Part shown: piece by piece, positions 60,613 through 64,000 of the stretch
How positions within the stretch are numbered: position 1 is the first letter of the stretch
Layout: each line of letters starts with the position of its first letter
Assembly: GCF_008973715.1 (NCBI RefSeq)
Contig: NZ_WBOL01000004.1
Coordinates: forward strand, 124,001 to 188,000
Source of the DNA: Nitrincola schmidtii
Lineage (GTDB): Bacteria > Pseudomonadota > Gammaproteobacteria > Pseudomonadales > Balneatricaceae
Length of the DNA stretch: 64,000 bases
Direction: 5' to 3'
Program-made: the position numbers and the translations under genes
The notes under the pieces: model-generated
Databases searched by the model: none
What the model was told of the DNA's origin: nothing
What the model saw: only the letters and a program-made list of their open reading frames with translations

Positions 60613-61791
60613 TTATCGCTCCACCAACGCAACACGTTTGTTAAACCAGTTCATAAAGGCTGATACCGATAAACTGATCGTCAGGTAAACCAGCATCGTC
60701 ATGGTAATAATTTCTATTGCCTGACCCGTTTGATTGAGGGTTGTTCCAGCAAAAACGGACACCAAATCGGGGTAACCTATCGCCGTCGCCAACGAAGAGT
60801 TTTTAGTTAAATTCAGGTACTGGCTAGTCATTGGTGGGATCATGACACGCATCGCTTGCGGGAGAATGACCAAATTCATACGCTGCTTTTCATTTAAACC
60901 CAACGCACGACAAGCTTCTGTTTGACCATGAGCTACTGACTGTATGCCTGAACGCACTATCTCACCGATGTAGGTACTGGTGTAAATAGTCAGGGCAAAC
61001 CATAAAGCCAAAAGCTCTGGCAATAAGGAGATACCTCCGCGGAAATTCAAACCGCGTAATTCAGGATATTCTAGTGAAATGGGACGTCCAGTAATAAAGT
61101 ATCCAATCAGGACTGTTCCAATCAGAATGCCAACCGATGTCCAAAATACTGGAAATTGCTGTCCTGTATCGATCATTCGGCGTTTAGCCCATCGACCTAG
61201 AACAAACACACCGATAATCGCAGCCACGATCAGTATCACATAAAAGGTAAAGCCTGTTTCTGCCATGGGCTTGGGAACAAAAACACCACGAACATTGATA
61301 AAGATAGCTTCGCCAAAGGTAATACTGTCTCTAGGTCTTGGCAGTGTCTGTAATACAACGAAATACCAGAAGAAAATTTGTAATAGCAGTGGAATGTTTC
61401 GCAGTATCTCGATGTAAACCATCGAGATTTTTCGTAGTAGCCAGTTTGGAGAAATTCGACTGATCCCCACAAACACACCCAATATGGTTGCTGCGACGAT
61501 TCCTAATGCGGAAACTAACAACGTATTCAGCAACCCAACAATAAAGGTTCGACCAAAAGAAAAGGTCTCGTTATATTCAATCAGGGTTTGTGATATGCCA
61601 AAGCCAGCTGGTTGACTCAAAAAGCCAAAGCCAGTAGATATTCCTCGAGAGTCGAGGTTGGTCATTACATTACCTATAATGGTAAGCATGAACCAGAGTA
61701 ATCCACCTAGCACAACGGCCTGAAAAAACAGACTGCGCGCTGTCGGGTTATAGATTAGGCGGGTAAGACCATTACGGTTATTTGATTTCAT
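60613..61791 (-). CDS. aapQ: General L-amino acid ABC transporter permease
   Basis: 392 aa. Membrane protein of the His/Glu/Gln/Arg/opine permease family with the AapQ/BztB insertion between the first segments and the core. EAA loop EACRALGLNEKQRMNLVILP near residue 295. Its stop lies next to the aapM start. Preceded by a 107-bp gap that carries two hairpins separating it from aapJ. Confidence 0.9.
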   Translation of the reverse strand: MKSNNRNGLTRLIYNPTARSLFFQAVVLGGLLWFMLTIIGNVMTNLDSRGISTGFGFLSQPAGFGISQTLIEYNETFSFGRTFIVGLLNTLLVSALGIVAATILGVFVGISRISPNWLLRKISMVYIEILRNIPLLLQIFFWYFVVLQTLPRPRDSITFGEAIFINVRGVFVPKPMAETGFTFYVILIVAAIIGVFVLGRWAKRRMIDTGQQFPVFWTSVGILIGTVLIGYFITGRPISLEYPELRGLNFRGGISLLPELLALWFALTIYTSTYIGEIVRSGIQSVAHGQTEACRALGLNEKQRMNLVILPQAMRVMIPPMTSQYLNLTKNSSLATAIGYPDLVSVFAGTTLNQTGQAIEIITMTMLVYLTISLSVSAFMNWFNKRVALVER

Positions 61792-61823
61792 TGAGAATAA
61801 GCGCCTCTGACAGTCAAAAGGAA

Positions 61824-61874
61824 ATCTCAGACTAGGTTCTGAGATGGATCATGAGGCTTTAACCCCATGATCCA
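61824..61874 (-). terminator. Two adjacent hairpins between aapJ and aapQ
   Basis: ATCTCAGA (61824-61831) pairs with TCTGAGAT (61838-61845), and TGGATCATG (61845-61853) pairs with CATGATCCA (61866-61874). No T-run. As in the oligopeptide-type importer, they sit directly after the binding-protein gene and likely set the excess of binding protein over permease. Confidence 0.6.
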
Positions 61875-61898
61875 GACTGTTAACCCAGAATTGAACTA

Positions 61899-62912
61899 TT
61901 AACGAACAGGTGGTGCGTACTGAATACCACCATCAGTCCATAGTGCGTTCACGCCACGTTCAATGTTAAGCGGAGAGCCCTTACCAACTGTACGCTCAAA
62001 CACTTCGCCGTAGTTGCCTACTTGTTTAACAATGTTGTAAGCCCAGTTATTTTCTAGATTTAACAACTCACCCATGTTGCCCGATACGCCCAAGAAACGC
62101 TGAACTGAAGGATCATCGGAAGACAACATTTCTTCTGCATTGACCGTGGTAATGCCCATTTCCTCAGCATTGATCTTAGCAAACAGAGTCCATTTTACGA
62201 TATTAAACCATACATCATCACCTTGACGTACAACGGGTCCTAGAGGTTCTTTAGAGATGATTTCTGGAAGAACAACGGCAGCATCCGGATTTGAAAGCTG
62301 TAGACGAAGAGCTGAAAGCTGAGATTGGTCAGACGTTAAAATATCGCAACGACCGGCTTCAAAACCTGCAGTCGTTTGATCTGATGTATCATAGAGGACT
62401 GGCTCATAACTCATGCCGTTCATACGGAAATAATCAGCAAGGTTAAGCTCTGTGGTGGTACCTGACTGGATACATACAGAAGCACCATCCAGTTCTAACG
62501 CGCTATCCACACCTAAATCTTTGCTTACTAGGAAACCCTGACCATCGTAGTAGTTTACACCAGCGAAGTTTAGGCCCAAAGACGCATCGCGAGTCAGTGT
62601 CCAAGTGGAGTTACGAGAAAGGACATCAATTTCACCCGATTGCAATGCAGTGAAACGCTCTGTTGCAGTCAAAGATACGAAATTTACTTTTTCAGCATCA
62701 CCTAAAACAGCGGCAGCAACAGCACGACAGAAATCAGCATCAAGACCTTGCCAACGACCAGCGCTATCAGTAGCAGAAAAACCAGGTAGACCATCACTGA
62801 CGCCGCATTGAAGAGCGCCACGGTTTTTAACAGAATCTAAAGTACTTGCATTTACACCAGCTGCAGCGGTAACCGCCATTGCAGCGCCAACGATTGTTGC
62901 AATCTTCTTCAT
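61899..62912 (-). CDS. aapJ: General L-amino acid ABC transporter binding protein
   Basis: 337 aa from ATG 62912, with GGGAG 8 bp upstream; 13 in-frame residues further up are rejected. Signal peptide (ATIVGAAMAVTAAAGVNA), then SBP_bac_3 fold: LQCGVSDGLPGFS, LDADFCRAVAAAVLGDAEKV, ENNWAYNIVKQVGNYGEVFE, the AapJ/BztA type. Periplasmic receptor for a broad range of L-amino acids. First gene of aapJQMP, under a sigma-54 promoter. Confidence 0.92.
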   Translation of the reverse strand: MKKIATIVGAAMAVTAAAGVNASTLDSVKNRGALQCGVSDGLPGFSATDSAGRWQGLDADFCRAVAAAVLGDAEKVNFVSLTATERFTALQSGEIDVLSRNSTWTLTRDASLGLNFAGVNYYDGQGFLVSKDLGVDSALELDGASVCIQSGTTTELNLADYFRMNGMSYEPVLYDTSDQTTAGFEAGRCDILTSDQSQLSALRLQLSNPDAAVVLPEIISKEPLGPVVRQGDDVWFNIVKWTLFAKINAEEMGITTVNAEEMLSSDDPSVQRFLGVSGNMGELLNLENNWAYNIVKQVGNYGEVFERTVGKGSPLNIERGVNALWTDGGIQYAPPVR

Positions 62913-62990
62913 GTAGTTTCTCCCATGAATGTTGTTTATTGTTTTACGCAACTTTTAAATAGTAGTTACGCATAAACGCACGGGAGCTAT

Positions 62991-63006
62991 TGCAATTTTC
63001 GAGCCA
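62991..63006 (-). promoter_or_regulatory. Sigma-54 promoter of the aap operon
   Basis: The minus strand reads TGGCTCGAAAATTGCA: one mismatch in TGGCAC, perfect TTGCA, GG-N10-GC spacing. The start would be near 62980. Confidence 0.75.
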
Positions 63007-63102
63007 GCAATGAAAACCTACTGGAATTTTTCGAAAAACCGAGCGTTTAACGCGCTTCTACTTATTAACAGACTTTAAGCCTAAAACTAAGGTAGCCCAT
63101 AA

Positions 63103-63149
63103 CGCACCAAAAATACACAAAAAAATGTTTACTGCGCTACTTAAGTGCA
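63103..63149. promoter_or_regulatory. Paired NtrC-like sites upstream of aapJ
   Basis: TGCGCTACTTAAGTGCA (63133-63149) has 9 of 10 arm bases of the NtrC dyad. CGCACCAAAAATACACA (63103-63119) is a weaker partner centred 30 bp away. The pair lies 130-160 bp upstream of the predicted start. The 358-bp gap 62913-63270 holds these, the promoter and the aldolase terminator, and no gene. Confidence 0.6.
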
Positions 63150-63230
63150 AGACAAGAAAAGTTCATATTTAAAACAAACAGTTGTTTTGGAAAGTGAGGG
63201 GGAATTAGGGGATATCAGGCATAAAGGAAA

Positions 63231-63253
63231 CAGGTGAAGCATGGCTCCACCTG
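63231..63253 (-). terminator. Terminator of the aldolase gene
   Basis: CAGGTGAAGC (63231-63240) pairs with GCTCCACCTG (63244-63253) with one mismatch and a 3-nt loop; on the minus strand it is followed by TTTCCTTT. It lies 17 bp past the fba stop. Confidence 0.7.
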
Positions 63254-63270
63254 AAAAAAACAGATATGAA

Positions 63271-64000
63271 TTAATTAATCTTAACGTCTAACTCACCAGA
63301 CTCATAACGATCAGCCATGTTCTCTAATGAGATTGGCGTGATCAGACTTGCGTTACCTGCGGTACCAAACGCTTCATAACGATCGATACAGATATCGCGC
63401 ATCGCGGTCATGGTCTCTTTTAGATACTTACGTGGATCAAATTCAGCTTTGTTATGCGCCAAGAAACGGCGAATAGCGCCGGTAGAGGCTAAGCGAAGAT
63501 CGGTATCAATATTGACCTTGCGCACACCGTGCTTAATCCCTTGAACGATCTCTTCTACCGGCACACCGTAAGTTTCAGGAATCTCGCCACCGTATTCATT
63601 AATGATGGCCAACCAATCTTGAGGTACTGATGAAGAGCCATGCATCACTAAGTGAGTATCAGGAATGCGTGCATGAATCTCTTTGATTCGCTGAATCGCT
63701 AGCGTATCGCCAGTAGGTGGACGGGTAAATTTGTATGCTCCATGACTGGTACCTATGGCAATCGCTAAGGCATCCACGCCTGTTTTGCGAACAAAGTCAG
63801 CCGCTTCTTCAGGGTCAGTTAACATCTGATCGTGCGATAAAATCCCTTCTGCACCGATACCATCTTCTTCGCCTGCCATACCCGTTTCCAGTGACCCTAA
63901 GCAGCCCAACTCACCTTCAACAGAAACACCACACGCATGCGCCATTTCAACGGTACGACGGGTCACTTCAACGTTGTACTCGTAAGAAGTCGGCGTTTTA
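63271..64000 (-). CDS. fba: Class II fructose-bisphosphate aldolase, C-terminal part
   Basis: The 5' end lies beyond the right edge; the frame stays open to base 64000, so the GTG at 63966 is an internal valine codon. Visible elements are [20 protein letters not shown] in part, [17 protein letters not shown], the zinc ligand His in [10 protein letters not shown], and [11 protein letters not shown] with NIDTD binding the substrate. This is the longer CbbA/FbaA-like class II type. Cleaves fructose-1,6-bisphosphate in glycolysis and gluconeogenesis. Ends with a terminator; unrelated to the nitrogen genes. Confidence 0.93.
   Translation of the reverse strand, partial: KTPTSYEYNVEVTRRTVEMAHACGVSVEGELGCLGSLETGMAGEEDGIGAEGILSHDQMLTDPEEAADFVRKTGVDALAIAIGTSHGAYKFTRPPTGDTLAIQRIKEIHARIPDTHLVMHGSSSVPQDWLAIINEYGGEIPETYGVPVEEIVQGIKHGVRKVNIDTDLRLASTGAIRRFLAHNKAEFDPRKYLKETMTAMRDICIDRYEAFGTAGNASLITPISLENMADRYESGELDVKIN

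Noticed and set aside
1-64000. CRISPR arrays, tRNA or rRNA genes, prophage
   Set aside because: No regularly spaced repeat array, tRNA cloverleaf, rRNA segment or phage structural gene was noticed on either strand.

Overview
The window comes from a Gram-negative bacterium, most likely a marine-type gammaproteobacterium (Oceanospirillales/Marinomonas-like). This rests on the gene set (SrkA, YigZ, Gpt, an OprC-type TonB receptor, AapJQMP, DUF3087), Gram-negative lipoproteins and envelope genes, and moderate GC; it is an inference, not a phylogenetic result.

The theme is nitrogen acquisition from purines. Nearly every step from guanine to glutamine is encoded here: GuaD (guanine to xanthine), XdhABC (to urate), the cytochrome-c-fused membrane urate oxidase PuuD, UraH, UraD, a hydantoin/allantoin-type racemase, PuuE, Alc (allantoicase), AllA, urease UreABC with UreEFGD and a HupE-type nickel permease, and a type III glutamine synthetase. 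Transporters surround these genes: the end of a urea ABC transporter (urtE), a BMP-type ABC importer, an NCS2 xanthine/urate permease, an NMT1-type ABC importer, an oligopeptide-type ABC importer and an AapJQMP amino-acid importer. Gpt gives xanthine salvage.

Layout: 1-223 end of urtE; 220-5200 an island with a DUF4143 ATPase, a PLD-helicase-DUF3427 protein and a broken MazE-type antitoxin; 5223-11171 urease operon; 11219-14351 GntR/FCD regulator, XRE-cupin regulator, BenE-family transporter and an unknown membrane protein; 14464-21932 an inserted module (oligopeptide-type ABC operon, racemase, flavin reductase) flanked by diverged remnants of the neighbouring allantoin operon; 21965-25282 rpiR-alc-allA-puuE (minus strand); 25457-32900 housekeeping and envelope genes plus gpt; 33166-35340 GSIII; 35506-40141 BMP-type ABC operon; 40322-48379 xdhABC-uraD-uraH-guaD-puuD; 48437-53326 NMT1 ABC operon, NCS2 permease and a RutR-like TetR gene; 53659-58555 cytochrome b561 and an RND pump; 58752-62912 aapJQMP; 63271-64000 the C-terminal part of a class II fructose-bisphosphate aldolase.

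The regulatory DNA ties the system together. Five operons (ureA, the oligopeptide-type importer, GSIII, the NMT1 importer, aapJ) have a sigma-54 -24/-12 promoter with exact GG-N10-GC spacing and, upstream, dyads of the NtrC type. Weaker sigma-54 matches precede rpiR-alc-allA-puuE and xdhA. Two nearly identical 16-bp palindromes sit at the predicted start points of xdhA and of the NMT1-importer operon that carries the RutR-like repressor gene, which suggests nitrogen-limitation activation combined with substrate-specific repression. All sites were read by eye and none was scored computationally.
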